Part shown: piece after piece, positions 10,901 to 21,400 of the stretch
Numbering within the stretch: the stretch's first letter is position 1
Layout of the letters: every line of letters starts with the position of its first letter
Assembly (NCBI GenBank): GCA_014526335.1
Contig: JACTAT010000050.1
Coordinates: 1,197,348 to 1,261,347, forward strand
DNA length: 64,000 nt
From: Chrysaora quinquecirrha
Lineage: Eukaryota; Cnidaria; Scyphozoa; Semaeostomeae; Pelagiidae
Direction of reading: 5' to 3'
The notes under the pieces: generated by a model
Told to the model about the DNA's origin: nothing
What the model saw: the letters and a program-made list of their open reading frames with translations, nothing else
The model's database searches: none
Program-made: the position numbers and the translations under genes

Positions 10901-13217
10901 GTATTTTTAAACCATAAATATCATAAGATCATTACAGGATTGACTTGGATGGTCATATCGACCACTGTATAAGGCCCTGGCCAAACGATCAAACATTGTT
11001 TGCCAAACATTGGGAACTTGTTTGTAAAACACAATGTTTGACCGTTACAAAACAACACATTACAAAACATTGCTCGTTACACATCATTTGTTTGATACAA
11101 GTATAGAATGTTTCTGAAGTTTTTCCAAAACATTTCTGAAAGAGTTCTGCTTGTCAATTCTGCATGGCGACCTGGCCACACAGTCAGACATACTTTGTTT
11201 TGAAAGCAACATCTCAGATGTTTGACCAATAATTTTTGATCACTTGATCAGGACCTCTAAGGTTGGTTCCAGCAAGATTGTAAATGTTGTATGATTATCG
11301 TTTGGCGTATTAGTTGATCATACCGGACTGAAATTTTAAATTGAAACAGACAGCAAGTTGAACATAAAAACATGAAAATTCGATCGGTTCCTAATTTCCC
11401 GACTTTTATGGAATGCGGTTAAGCTGTGGCATGGTGGTGTAATGCAGATAGATCGTGGTCTCAAGAGCTTAGCAATGTCATGGTTCAAGTCACGGCCATT
11501 GTAGCATCACAGCCAGGGTCAAGTTCCCGTAAGTTTGTCTTCTGTGATCCAAGCAACTGGCGCGATACACATCAATTCACCGTAAGTGATCACTATTTGT
11601 TCAATCGTCGGATGATCTTTCAACAATTATCTTTCACTTACAACATGCTTACCAGAGACTGTTATACCGCTACCAAACTGTTTCGATTGCAACTTTTGCC
11701 TTACGTTGATCATGCGATATAGAAATTTCATGGTTGTTTCATGGTTCCACCCTAAGATGGACTGTATCACTGACCTGTTTTGAGTATTCAGAATTGGAAG
11801 CCTTGAGGTACAGCTTTCTTGAGCTTTTTGTAAGATTATCAATATCATAAGATTATCCTCTTCCTCATTTTCAAATATTCACTAGTTGAAGAGTAAGAGG
11901 TACCGAATGTCAACTATGTTGACAAGAGATAAGGAGCTTTGTCAAATGTGGCAAATCCGCTACCTACCTTTGTTATATTTGCAACTCCTTTGACTTTCAG
12001 CTGTTCTTTGACTTGCTTACCAGGCAACTTTGAAAACAGACAGACTTCAGAGGTTTCATTAAAATTGTTTGGGAGGTGTCTAAAATAAAAGAGATTAAAG
12101 TCACTTTCACACATATTGGTATTTCAACTCAGGTATCCAGATAAGTCATTAAAACGCTCTTCCCACTAGAATTCGGAGCACTTTTATATTGTTGTAGGTT
12201 CCAACATTAAGTCTGAAATTGCCATTTTCAGTAGTGTAGGGGGTGGTAGTATCAGTGGTAGTATTGGCGGAATCAGAGATTCTGAACCAAGTCTGTTAAG
12301 GGGCTTGTGAAAATTGAAATTCTCTTAATCCTTAAACCTCCTTATGGCTACATGACATAACCCTTGGTCCCACTCTGCCTCTCAACAGCCCTGGGGGATG
12401 GTGGGACAAGGGAACCCTAATAGTGTACCATCCTGTATCTGACCCCCTTACTTGATACGGTGTTGTATAATTGCTTAAAACCTGAAGCTTTTGTCCTAGA
12501 AATGTGCTTACATCAACTTGGGCTTCTTATCAGGTTCTGGTATTTTTTTCAACGTCATCATCAGCCAGAAGTCTGTTTTAGCGCCAAACAGACTTTTCTT
12601 CTCTGTAGATGATTTCTGGAAATGTGAAAAAAGAGCAGGAACTGCAAGTTTCACCTAGGAACAAAAAGAAACTTTAGTGAGGCATTTCAATCATTTGATT
12701 CCCTTTATTCCCACTCTGCATACCAAAATTCTTTGGTGAACATACCTATATATGTTTTCCAGTATTGGTAAGGTGGGAAATCTTCCCTCAATAATACACT
12801 TTGGTGATAGTCCCAACTGGAATTTTGCCAATATTGGCTTTGTTCTCTAAACAATAAGGGCATTGTTTTCTATTGTTTTTTTTCAAAATTGTACATTTGT
12901 AATAAAGCTCTTGGTTTGGTTTTTCCCCATTAGTAAACTCTCCTTCATTTTCATTCATCTTCGTTACCTCTGGTAACCCTTATGATCTGAGCCGTCCTAC
13001 TACATGAATATCACCTTTCAAATAATTATTAGGCCAACCAATTCAAGTCATTTAAAGCAAACCATATAAGGTGGGAAGCATGCAGATGCAAATCAGAAAA
13101 ATATGTTCAGTTTTCTAAAAATCAATCAAAAATAAGAGACGAGGCAGCCAGGTATCGAAAGCACATTACCTGCCCTGCATCTAATTTACTCTCTCTTATA
13201 GGCTTTCTTGATGTCAT
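7931..13217 (-). CDS. RSL1D1: RSL1D1-like, ribosomal L1 domain-containing protein, 6 exons
   Basis: This is a homologue of ribosomal L1 domain-containing protein 1, a nucleolar protein of the uL1 fold linked to ribosome biogenesis and growth control. Minus-strand exons are 13170-13217, 12512-12654, 11968-12079, 10721-10869, 9466-9564 and 7931-8168. All phases fit and the CDS is 789 nt (262 aa). Diagnostic blocks are TSEVCLFSK, VISLLKLKKNYKTFELKREL, IYHLLPRFLGKTFYSRKK, the junction GTCSAIRVG (human SGSCSAIRIG) and KIVPRGWNNIQALHLKTAES. The protein ends soon after the L1 domain with a short basic tail (PPPKKSKKTAES), so it lacks the long Lys-rich tail of the vertebrate protein. Start MTSRKPIRES sits in a 16-codon first exon. 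A FAM167-like gene diverges 370 bp away. MITEs and a SINE lie in the introns. Only the exact 5' end is uncertain. Confidence 0.88.
8864..9250. mobile_element. MITE, TTATAAGAAAC family (RSL1D1 intron 5)
   Basis: TIR TACACGTTTTTTTTATAAGA and the inverse at 9230-9250. It carries GTTCTAAAAGTTTCTTAA motifs and an internal block (GCGAGAAATCGCA, CTACCTCCACAAATGCGAAT) nearly identical to that of the copy at 19125-19422. Confidence 0.75.
9712..10023. mobile_element. MITE with AGGGCCTGTTTACATGGAGG ends (RSL1D1 intron 4)
   Basis: Near-perfect inverted ends AGGGCCTGTTTACATGGAGG / CCTCCGTGTAAACAGGCCCT bound about 310 bp rich in GCTGGCTCGGC motifs. Related ends occur at 2577-2611 and 33395-33756. Confidence 0.8.
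10975..11265. repeat. Palindromic MITE copy (RSL1D1 intron 3)
   Basis: Opens GGCCCTGGCCAAACGATCAA ACATTGTTTGCC and closes with a degraded inverse (TTTTTGATCACTTGATCAGG). It belongs to the same family as 3900-4330. Confidence 0.65.
11424..11590 (+). mobile_element. tRNA-derived SINE copy 3, diverged
   Basis: Shares the block GTAGCATCACAGCCAGGGTC and the tail region AAGCAACTGGCGCGATACAC with the other copies. The box motifs are degraded. It lies in an RSL1D1 intron. Confidence 0.45.
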
Positions 13218-13587
13218 TTTATCCGTTTAATATCTTGACTTAAAATCCACTCCTTACTCCTCAAGTCACAACATGAAAAGAAACATGATTTGTAATGTCC
13301 TGTTTGATTTGCCTACATATGGAAACGAGGCTTATCAAATATGTTTGCATTCCATTCCATTCCAAAGGAAATTCTTGAAACGCTGTGTGATTTCATGAGG
13401 ACCCAGCTTGACCTTGATGCAGGGTCGGGTAAAAGGATGTTAGTGAGAAATTGAAAAGCTATTTGAAAAAAGGAAATCATGAAAATGATATAATTATGTT
13501 AAAGTTACTTCTAGAGTACGCATAAAGCCTGTCAAATCGAGAATAAACCGAGAAACGGAGCAAAACGAAAGGACCAATTGAGACAAA
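13218..13587. promoter_or_regulatory. Probable bidirectional promoter, RSL1D1-like / FAM167-like
   Basis: A 370-bp interval separates the minus-strand RSL1D1 start codon from the plus-strand FAM167-like start codon. It must hold both 5' UTRs and core promoters unless either gene has a remote first exon. No TATA box is convincing on either side. The role is inferred from head-to-head geometry. Confidence 0.45.
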
Positions 13588-13986
13588 ATGATTCCCCCGA
13601 GAAATGAAAATCTGACGAACAACAATAATTCACACAATTCTGTCAACGGAAATGCTGAAGGAACAGCCCATGAGAATTCTGAGGAACGAAAGGAAAGAAA
13701 TAGAAAACTGAGTAATGAAAAGTGGGATCAACAGCGATCTAGAATTGACAATCTCTTGTCAACACTGAAAAATGAAATGCAAGAAGTGAAAGTTATGGAT
13801 AAAAAGTTAACGAGGCAATTTATTCAGTTAGGAGGAAAAATACAACAAATTAAGGAAGACGAGAAACAGTTTTTTGAACAGTTATCAGAGCAGGGTCAAA
13901 CCTTATTTGAAGAGGATGAAGATGATATTAATCATAATAATGAAAATGGCACTAGCATGACTGTAATTGAAGACACAAAACTTTGA
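13588..13986 (+). CDS. FAM167-like small coiled-coil protein
   Basis: This is a 132-aa intronless ORF. The N-terminal third is polar and Asn-rich (low complexity). Residues about 52-93 form a predicted helix, RIDNLLSTLKNEMQEVKVMD followed by KKLTRQFIQLGGKIQQIK. It resembles the conserved core of the FAM167/DIORA family (human FAM167A: a helix with a WLRKEL-x-EMRLQDQQLARQLMRLR-type pattern, recalled from memory). The acidic, Asn-rich C-terminus is lineage specific. FAM167A has been linked to non-canonical NF-kB signalling in vertebrates; no function should be assumed here. The start is the first ATG after an A-rich leader, 370 bp from the divergent RSL1D1 start. The 3' region is very A+T-rich with several AATAAA-like sites and converges on APC10. 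Family assignment rests on one helix, so it is moderate. That this is a real gene is fairly likely from codon continuity and context. Confidence 0.6.
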   Translation: MIPPRNENLTNNNNSHNSVNGNAEGTAHENSEERKERNRKLSNEKWDQQRSRIDNLLSTLKNEMQEVKVMDKKLTRQFIQLGGKIQQIKEDEKQFFEQLSEQGQTLFEEDEDDINHNNENGTSMTVIEDTKL

Positions 13987-14818
13987 TTTTGTTATAACAT
14001 TGTTTGTAAAGTTTGTTTTAAGACAGTTCTTATCTATTTAAGAGATTTTGTTGTGATATTTAATGTTTTGATTTTATTTATTTAATACATTTTGTAATTA
14101 GAGTTATAATATTTTTATTGTTTATCGTTTTAATGAAAGTTGCTAATTTAGAACAAAATATAATTATATTGCCAATCTAAACATCATATTTTTGTATAAC
14201 ATTGATATTTTTAAGATGCAAATGTTATTTTTGTTTGTTAACCATGAAATTGTCTGTTCGATATTGTTGACAATAACTTCCACAACTGTAGGTTTATGTT
14301 TAAAACTTATTTTCAGAACTTTGACTTATATAGGTCTAGATGTTATTATACAAAGCAGAACAACAAACTGTTGGTTCTGCAAATTTCTGATCTTCTTCTT
14401 CAACTAAAATATTAAAAATTACAAGATGAGTAACATTAACAACTGTTGTAGGCTAAAAGACTACCGTGGCTCAAAAACGGTTGCAAATTCAAAGATTTTG
14501 CTACATCTTAAGAAAGCCACTGCAATAAAACAATCTAATGAAAGTCTGTATAGGTGAGAAGGAAGTTCATATGTGGATGTCATCACAAAAACTGCAGAGT
14601 CACTGTGCAAAATAAAAAGCTTGCTTCAGACCATCGCAAAAGTTACGCTTATGGGAATAGACAAAAAAAAAACAAATAAACTAAAAAATAACTACACTGT
14701 TGTAAGCAAAATGTTACTGCAGTATACACAGTGGTAATAGGTGTGGTAATCTGCAGTCTACATAATTGCAAATCAAACTTGTAAACTGAAGTTATTTTTC
14801 CCTACACAAATTACAGTT
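13987..14818. other. Convergent 3' intergenic region between FAM167-like and APC10
   Basis: This is A+T-rich sequence of about 830 bp between two convergent genes. It presumably holds both 3' UTRs; poly(A)-type signals are plentiful. I see no coding exon, RNA gene or clear mobile element in it. Confidence 0.5.
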
Positions 14819-15400
14819 TCATCTTAGTCTACTATACATGCCCAGCTCTATTGACGAAAACTGTGAAGAACTTGGCATTGATGTATCTTTACTTTCAAGA
14901 TTAGGAGCAAAGATCTTAATTTGTCTTATATGTGTGTCTCTACCATTCTGGTGATTTCCTAGGACTGCAAGCTGGATCATAAATGTTTTGATGCATGGAC
15001 TGTCCTGTTTCAAATAAATATTTATCCAGCCTGATGGCTCATCCAGCTCAACTAGCTCAACTTGTCTAAGATCATGAAAATCATTGCCAACTTTGACTGA
15101 GAGCTTATTCGGTGTATAGCTTTCATCTGCTTTGTAATCTGTGTAAATACTAACGATTCTAACCAATGTCTTCTTTCTGAATTGAATATTGATCAGGTGT
15201 GGTTGAGGCCCATCAGACTGCCAGTAGGTGTCAAAGTTGTCATCTCTGAGTTGCTCAATGCCGAACCCTGGTTTGCAAGAAGAAAGTGACCATATTCCTT
15301 GACCTCCAATCTCACGAAGATCTTTTCTCAGCTCACCACCAGAACCAGGATATATTTTGAAATTTTTAGCTCCACGGCTTTCAGACTGTGTTACCGACAT
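14819..15400 (-). CDS. ANAPC10: APC10, DOC-domain subunit of the anaphase-promoting complex
   Basis: This single-exon gene encodes 193 aa from the chosen Met (human 185). APC10 forms the D-box degron co-receptor with CDC20 or CDH1 in the APC/C E3 ubiquitin ligase. The whole protein is a DOC/galactose-binding-like jelly roll. Family hallmarks are GIWSLSSCKPGFGIEQLRDD (residues about 38-57), TYWQSDGPQPHLINIQF, IYTDYKADESYTPNKLSVKV, PSGWINIYL and LGNHQNGRDTHIRQIKIFAP. The C-terminus is Leu-Arg (MYSRLR) where most family members end Ile-Arg, the tail that docks on CDC27. The start MSVTQSESRG is chosen because the frame stays open upstream to a Met at 15544, but that extension shows no family similarity and runs towards the divergent SF3B5 promoter. 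SF3B5 begins 197 bp away on the other strand. Confidence 0.95.
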   Translation of the reverse strand: MSVTQSESRGAKNFKIYPGSGGELRKDLREIGGQGIWSLSSCKPGFGIEQLRDDNFDTYWQSDGPQPHLINIQFRKKTLVRIVSIYTDYKADESYTPNKLSVKVGNDFHDLRQVELVELDEPSGWINIYLKQDSPCIKTFMIQLAVLGNHQNGRDTHIRQIKIFAPNLESKDTSMPSSSQFSSIELGMYSRLR

Positions 15401-15597
15401 TTTGAATTTTTCTGAGTGACTATTTGCTGTAACTGTTTCACGCTTCACTGATCTCGCGTTATAGCAACACAACAACAAATTCGTTGCTGAAACGTGAGAA
15501 ACAACACAACAACAATTTAGGCCCGTTGTTTGGAGGGAAGGCAAAAGGCAAAGAGCTGTGTGGGATTTGGCTTCCGATTATACAGCTAACTTGAGCC
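15401..15597. promoter_or_regulatory. Bidirectional promoter, APC10 / SF3B5
   Basis: Only 197 bp separate the start codons of two divergent, constitutively needed genes. The interval must hold both transcription starts. The APC10 reading frame stays open across it, so a longer APC10 isoform would eat into the promoter. The role is inferred from geometry. Confidence 0.55.
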
Positions 15598-17972
15598 ATG
15601 GTAAGGCCGAAGAATAATTATTGTGTTACTCTGCTATATGCTCTACCTAATTTATTTTAACTGAGTGCTTGCAACTATCATAAAACTCTTTGAAACAGTT
15701 AAAGAGTGACATGAAATGAAATGATGATTGATTGATTGATTGAGGGCCTACTTACCAGTATGGAATGAGATGAGTGTGCACCGGACATGTCACTAAGCCA
15801 TTGTCCGGTGCACAAGCAATCAACATTCCATACTGGCCTACTGAAGGGCCATATCAAGGCCTAAGTAGTCTAATTGGTTCCTTCGAGTGTTATCTTTGAA
15901 CTTTTTATGTTACAGGTTGATCGCTACAATATACACAGTCAGTTAGAGCACTGTAAGTAACTTTCCTTATCAGTCATCTTTTAGAATTTTTGCAAGTTTC
16001 TAGTTTGTCGTCGTGTGTGTGTTTGATGAGCATGAGTTCATTCAAATTAATATTTTGCGTTCTTGTCAAGTTCCCCAGACTCGATAAGCTCTGCTGCTTC
16101 TGATGGGGTACATGAAATTGGTTTCTGGTCAACTCGCCACACTGCCCCCTGCAGCTTGTGCTCCCAGAATGATATTCCAGAATGAATAGAATAGCCTACC
16201 CTGTGTTTTCATTTGCTGACCTCCAAGACTGGAAAGTTGGGCACACAGCTCTATCAATCCCCTTTTTTTAATTTGCAGTGCAGCTGGCATAAACAATAGA
16301 AGAACCATAGACCATGTGACCTTTCTATTGCTTTCCAGACATGCAAAACTTGCACGCAATTTTCAGGCCATCACAACTTGCCCCTGCAAAAATCAAACTT
16401 TCCAGTCTGGCCGACTTCAGCTGAGATGACTGTAGGCTTGTGGAAAGTGGTCCCAATGAGATTTGAACCCAAAACCCCACGATTGTGAGCTGAACGCCTT
16501 TGACCACTCTGCCAAACCAAGGTGAAGGTGAAGGTGAAACGGTGTTTTAGCGCCAGTTGCTAGGATCTCAGTAGTAGGTTAACTAACCGAGACCTTAACC
16601 CTGGCTGTGACGCTACCATGGCTGGGCTCAAACCCTGACGACGCCACAGCACCTTCGCCTCTGGTGATTGCCACATTGCGAGTTACTAATCAAAAGGTAT
16701 TACTAACAGAACAAAGAACATTGGACATTTTTCCATGCTCAGTTCTTTTCCTTAATTTTCTTGCAGTGCAATCAAAATATGTTGGCACTGGCCATTCAGA
16801 TACAACAAAATTGTAAGTAATCATTGTATTAGAAACATTTTTTGAACCAGCTCAAGAAAGTAATTGTATTATCCAGCATGGCACTTTTCGCTGAGATCTC
16901 TAGTATGCTGAGCCTGCCATCATAAGTGCAGTGCAAAATGTGGTATCAGGTTGCTTTGCCCAACCTCCGTTTTGCCAAACTTCCTTTTCGCCCAAGCTGG
17001 ACGTTTCGCCCAACTAAATCACTTGCTATTTATCACTTCTTATCACTTAAACAGTCACCAAGGTGATGATTGGGGAATTGGGGCAGAGCCCCCAATGTCA
17101 TCAATCAAATAATGGGCAAACTACAAGAAAAAATTTATCTGCATCATTCAGGTTGGGCGAAACAACCACGATGGGTTGGGCGAAACATCTTAACAGGTTG
17201 GGCAGAAAGGAAGTTGGGCGAATTGGTGGTTGGGTGAAACGTCTTGAAAGCAAAACAGTTAAGTGCCTTTTAAATGTGCAAATCGCAGTTTTATACCATC
17301 CTCGCTAGCACATCTGCTATTTTTGTCTCTTCTTTTTATAGTTTTTGAGTGGTAGAAATTTCAAAATTGCCAAAACCAGCAGATATAGGATGAATAAGAT
17401 CTCTCATGTGCAGGTCTAAATTTTCAGTTTAACTGAGACGCGTGGTAGATTGGTCAATATTTTAATATGAGAAGTTGATGATGCAGCGTGGAGGCAATAA
17501 CTTGCATGTGCAGTAAAAAGTTTCATAACTGCCTTCGTTTGATGATAACACCATCATTTTTTGCTTTACTTTAGATACTTGGCAAAATTCCAACACAAAC
17601 CCATCAGTATTGTTCAAAATAAAAAATCCTTGGAATTGTACTCATTTATATTCAACCAATTCTATTGCTTGTGTCATATTTTTTCCTAGTGAGTGGATGG
17701 TGAATCAACATAGAGACAGTATTGCATCGTATGTTGGACATAACAATCTTTTGGAGTTCTTTGCAATAGCAGAAAATGAAACGAAAGCTAGAGTAAAGTT
17801 CAATCTATTGAAGGTGAGTATGCCCCACTTGGAAACCATCAGTATTTGCTGATTCTGAATATGCCTCAAAGTAAGGAGTACCTTTCCATTAGGTATTAAG
17901 CATTATCAAACTCTTTTTCAGAAAACATTACAGCCCTGTGGAAAACCACCAGAGAGGCCAGAATGGGAATGA
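15598..17972 (+). CDS. SF3B5: SF3B5 (SF3b10), subunit of the U2 snRNP SF3b complex, 5 exons
   Basis: This is the smallest SF3b subunit, which contacts SF3B1 and SF3B3 in the branch-site recognition complex of U2 snRNP. Exons are 15598-15600 (the ATG alone), 15916-15952, 16767-16812, 17690-17813 and 17922-17972. Phases fit and the product is 86 aa, exactly the human length. Blocks recognised across junctions are DRYNIHSQLEHLQSKYVGTG, WMVNQHRDSIASYVGH, FFAIAENETKARVKFNLL and LQPCGKPPERPEWE. The human protein has TTKWEW where this one has TTKFEW, with the Phe codon split by intron 3. Intron 1 interrupts directly after the start codon (ATG|GTAAGG). No single exon is long enough to stand out as an ORF. 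Introns carry palindromic elements and SINE fragments. Divergent with APC10 and convergent with the CCDC166-like gene. Very secure. Confidence 0.95.
15744..15850. repeat. Perfect-looking palindrome in SF3B5 intron 1
   Basis: Arms GGCCTACTTACCAGTATGGA and CCATACTGGCCTACTGAAGGGCC flank a second inner pair TGTGCACCGGACA / TGTCCGGTGCACA. About 105 bp could form a two-stage hairpin. Typical of a small MITE. Confidence 0.65.
16385..16519 (-). mobile_element. tRNA-like SINE head (Leu/Ser-tRNA type)
   Basis: On the minus strand TTGGCAGAGTGGTCAAAGGC fits an A box (TRGCNNAGYNGG) and GGGTTCAAATCTC fits a B box, with the 30-40-nt spacing of a class II tRNA. There is no perfect acceptor stem or valid anticodon arm, so it is a SINE or tRNA relic rather than a working tRNA gene. 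It abuts the inverted SINE copy 4. Confidence 0.5.
16520..16660 (-). mobile_element. tRNA-derived SINE copy 4, in SF3B5 intron 2
   Basis: Inverted copy. On the minus strand it reads GGGTTTGAGCCCAGCCATGG, TAGCGTCACAGCCAGGGTTA, then CAACTGGCGCTAAAACACCG and a (TTCACC)n tail. Confidence 0.65.
16945..17245. repeat. Inverted TTGGGCGAAAC repeats in SF3B5 intron 3
   Basis: On the left TTTCGCCCAA and GTTTCGCCCAACT; on the right GGTTGGGCGAAAC appears three or four times in the other orientation. The segment of about 300 bp looks like a diverged TIR element. Confidence 0.55.
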
Positions 17973-18154
17973 AAACCGTGTAAAAGGATTCTCTGTCTAT
18001 GACTTGGATCCAAAAGTTAATATACAGTTAGTCACTATCTTTATTAACAGTATTAGTTAAGGTTATATTTACAAGCAGTAATAGATGAAACAAACGGAAG
18101 TAAAGGTTGCAATAATGGGAATTAGTTAACATTGTAATTTGCAAGTATGCTACC

Positions 18155-18345
18155 TGGGGGGGGGGGCACTATATATAATTTTGGCACTTGGGATGTGCCT
18201 CCCAAAACAGTATCAATTTTCGCGATTCTGGTATAAGGAACTGTGTTTCTTTTCCTGATTTTGATCGTTTCAAGGTCGGGTACGATTTTGGTGCTAGGGA
18301 GGTACGTCCCTAACAATCTCTGATCAAGTGCCCCTCCCAAGATCA
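18155..18345. mobile_element. TIR repeat with GGGGGGGGCACT ends
   Basis: Left TACCTGGGGGGGGGGGCACT then TTTGGCACTTGGGATGTGCC. Right GGGAGGTACGTCCC then GATCAAGTGCCCCTCCCAAG, an inverse of the left end. It lies between the convergent SF3B5 and CCDC166-like genes. Confidence 0.6.
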
Positions 18346-18436
18346 ACTGTTTTCAGTATCCAGCAGACTTAGAACTCCCATTAAATACTCTCAAAATTAT
18401 TCAGTATATTACCACTGTCAAAATTTTTTCTTCACC

Positions 18437-21400
18437 TTAATCAACATTTTCTACAGAATCAAGATCTTGTTTTAACCCAAAAGTCTCATTAATCTCGTCC
18501 TGTCTTTCTTTCCTTAAGCTTTGTAGATTATTAGCATACTGTTTCTCTCTGAGCAATATCTTATGTTGTTCATCTAGTTGTTTTTTATGTTGATGTAAAA
18601 CTCGAGTTTGTTGGATGAGCCCAAGAAGTTCTTTCCGTAAGGTCCTATTTTCCTCTTTGATACGCCATTTGTGATCTTGTAGACAACGTTGTGCTTCCTA
18701 AAGTTCAACGAAATAAAGATACACTAAGCCTGGTTTCCATATAGCGGTAAGGTGCCGTAAGGTTGCGGGCAGCAATATTCTGCCGTTTGCTATGCCCATG
18801 GTATCGCAGTCGGACGATTTTAACGGAAACGGCTGAATCTGATGCTGCAACTGTCGTGTGCCTGAAGTACTGAAAATACCGGAACGGTGCCTTAAAAATC
18901 GAGAAAAGCTGATGTTATTAAACTTTTTCCACGTCGTTACGGTACCCCAGCTATCATGGTTGTTGCTGCCGGCGGTACGGGGAGACGTGGTTTCCGTTTA
19001 ATTTGAAAGAATTGCGGCATGCATGGGTTATACCGGGGCAACCTTGAGAAACTAGATATTGGCCCAATACTGAACTTCTCTTACAACGTCAAACATTTTT
19101 TGCTATGGTGAAACGAATCCTGCTTACACGTTTTTTTTATAAGAAACCTAGCTCGGGGCCTAGTTCTAAAAGTTTCTTAATTTTTGGTCCAATTTTAGAT
19201 GCGAGAAATCGTACAGAAGTAGCCACGCTGGTGCGAGAAATCGCACGGAAATGTCTGAGAACTAATTACTACCTCCACAAATGTGAATCAGTATGTTGGA
19301 AAACAGACGCAAAAATTTCTACAGTTTCTTAACTTCTCCCTCCTAGTTCTAAAAGTTTCTTAACTTTTTTGGTGTCTAGTTCTAGGTTTCTTATAAACCG
19401 GCTTCTTATAAAAAAACGTGTACTTATACTTGTCAAGGAAGGTTTTGTACGTTCAAATGTTGTTTGATAAGGAACTTCCGAATGCTTGACAAACAATGGT
19501 TTGGCAGTTTGGCCGGGTCTTAACTGTCGTTCAATTTATTACGATCTCGCCTACCATATTCGCTTCTTTTGCCATTTCACCAATCTTCTTATCAGATTCA
19601 CTTTGAAATGCACATTTCTCAGTGATGAACTTTGTCTTTAATTTCTGTACAGCATCAGAGTGCTTCAGTCTCATTTCCTGGACTTCTTTTTCAAGTTTTG
19701 CGATCTCTGCTTCTTGCTCTTGTTGCAGGACCTTAAATAGAAGATAAAATATTAGAATCAGAGCTATAGGGTTTTGATTCGCATGTCGTAAGCTTTTCGC
19801 ATTATCGAAATGCCGAATAAACATGAGTGGGATAATGGGGGGGGGGGTTTGAAATATGCTACAATCTTGGACAAAATATAATGAGACACACAGAAGATTC
19901 CAAGTTAGACTAGCAATTCCTTAACTTTAGCTTCGCTAATGAATAGCTCACTCCCCTCCCCCTTGGATCAATGTTAAGTGACACTGAAGGCAATTCCACG
20001 CCATTTGATCAAAATTGAGTAAGGGGGAGGGGTAAAATGCATGGTAAGGCAAATGTTAATGAAAATTTCAGTTTGTCATAATTTTTGTCCAAGATTGCAG
20101 TATTCTTAAGTCTGGCTCTTAGATATCGCAAACCTGTTTGTGATCATCGCCGATCAAGTGTTCACATTTGCTGCTTGCCTGCTGGTCCGAATCTCTATGG
20201 CTTGCCTCGATGATTGATCATCCTACGTCCTGTGCTGTCAAGTGTCACAACAAAGAACCTCGTTTTAATATAGCTTAGAAAAGATCTTCGATGATCTTCT
20301 CATGCCGATTTTACTATTACATTGGGCGTATTTTTGAATCTGATCAAACTTCAGCCAACATCACCCAACATGATGTTGGCCCACCAAACATGAATACATG
20401 AATACAGGTTTGGTGAAATGGTGGCTACATTTGGCCGGAGCTTTATAATACAAGTTGTGAAACGCAAGGTCCTAGCGATATCAAGGCATAGCAAATCATA
20501 AAGAAGATCTACGCATTTACCTGGTATTCTTTGAGATTTTCTAAATCACGTTTCACTGCTGCCAGCTCAGCCTCTCTGTTTAGAATTTCTTGTTGGAGTG
20601 CTAAAGCAAGAACGAATAAAGTTAAGTCAGTTGATGGCTTAGCGGTAAGCTATTCTACAATAGTGACAAGCTCAGTTTTAATACGTGATTGCAGAGTTCC
20701 TCAAGATCTTAAGGAGAGAACCGGTGGATGGTTGCTGCTCCACTCTCAACAATTCCAATTCGCCACAAGATAAAGTTGGCCCACATTGCAGGGCAAGTCA
20801 CCACTATGCTCCAGTCAACTCCGCACCTTTGTGAGCAAATCGCCGCCCGAAACCTCCGTTTATCACTGATAGACTTGACCAGATAGACCTGACTGTAGCG
20901 AGTTAGCAATGTGGGGAGTTATGCTCTGGTATCATCCGCGTACTTGTTTGAGAGTTGGGCTTTGGGGCTAACCGATCAAACATTGTTGGCCAACATTTTA
21001 AATTTCCTGTACAACAAATGCCTTACCGTTTGGCTACGTCCAATAACATTGCTTGACAAGCAAACGTAACCAAATTTGTGTCATAATGTTTTTGAAAAAG
21101 TTCAAATACATTTTTCGCTTGATGCAAACAAAAATATTGCACGAGCAATGCTTTTGGTCGTGGCAAAACTGTGAAACATTTTGCTTAACAAGCAAATATC
21201 AAATGTTGGGCCAACAATGTTTGATCGTTTGGCCAGGGCCTTTGTGGTCAGAGAGTTTTTGAGGTAGGTATCGCTAACAGTCAGTTACATACGGGAAGAA
21301 AAGGAGAGGCCCCAAGAAATTCCAATGTGGAATGATGGCGTGAACAGATTCCAGGCTGGCCACGAGACTAAGATTTGAGTCATCTTTTTCAGTCTGTGCT

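Noticed and set aside
15401..15544. N-terminal extension of APC10 to the Met at 15544
   Set aside because: No family similarity and it lies in the interval needed for the divergent promoter. Kept only as a possible minor isoform.
16385..16519. Functional tRNA gene
   Set aside because: A- and B-box-like motifs are present but the acceptor and anticodon stems do not pair convincingly, and it adjoins a SINE.
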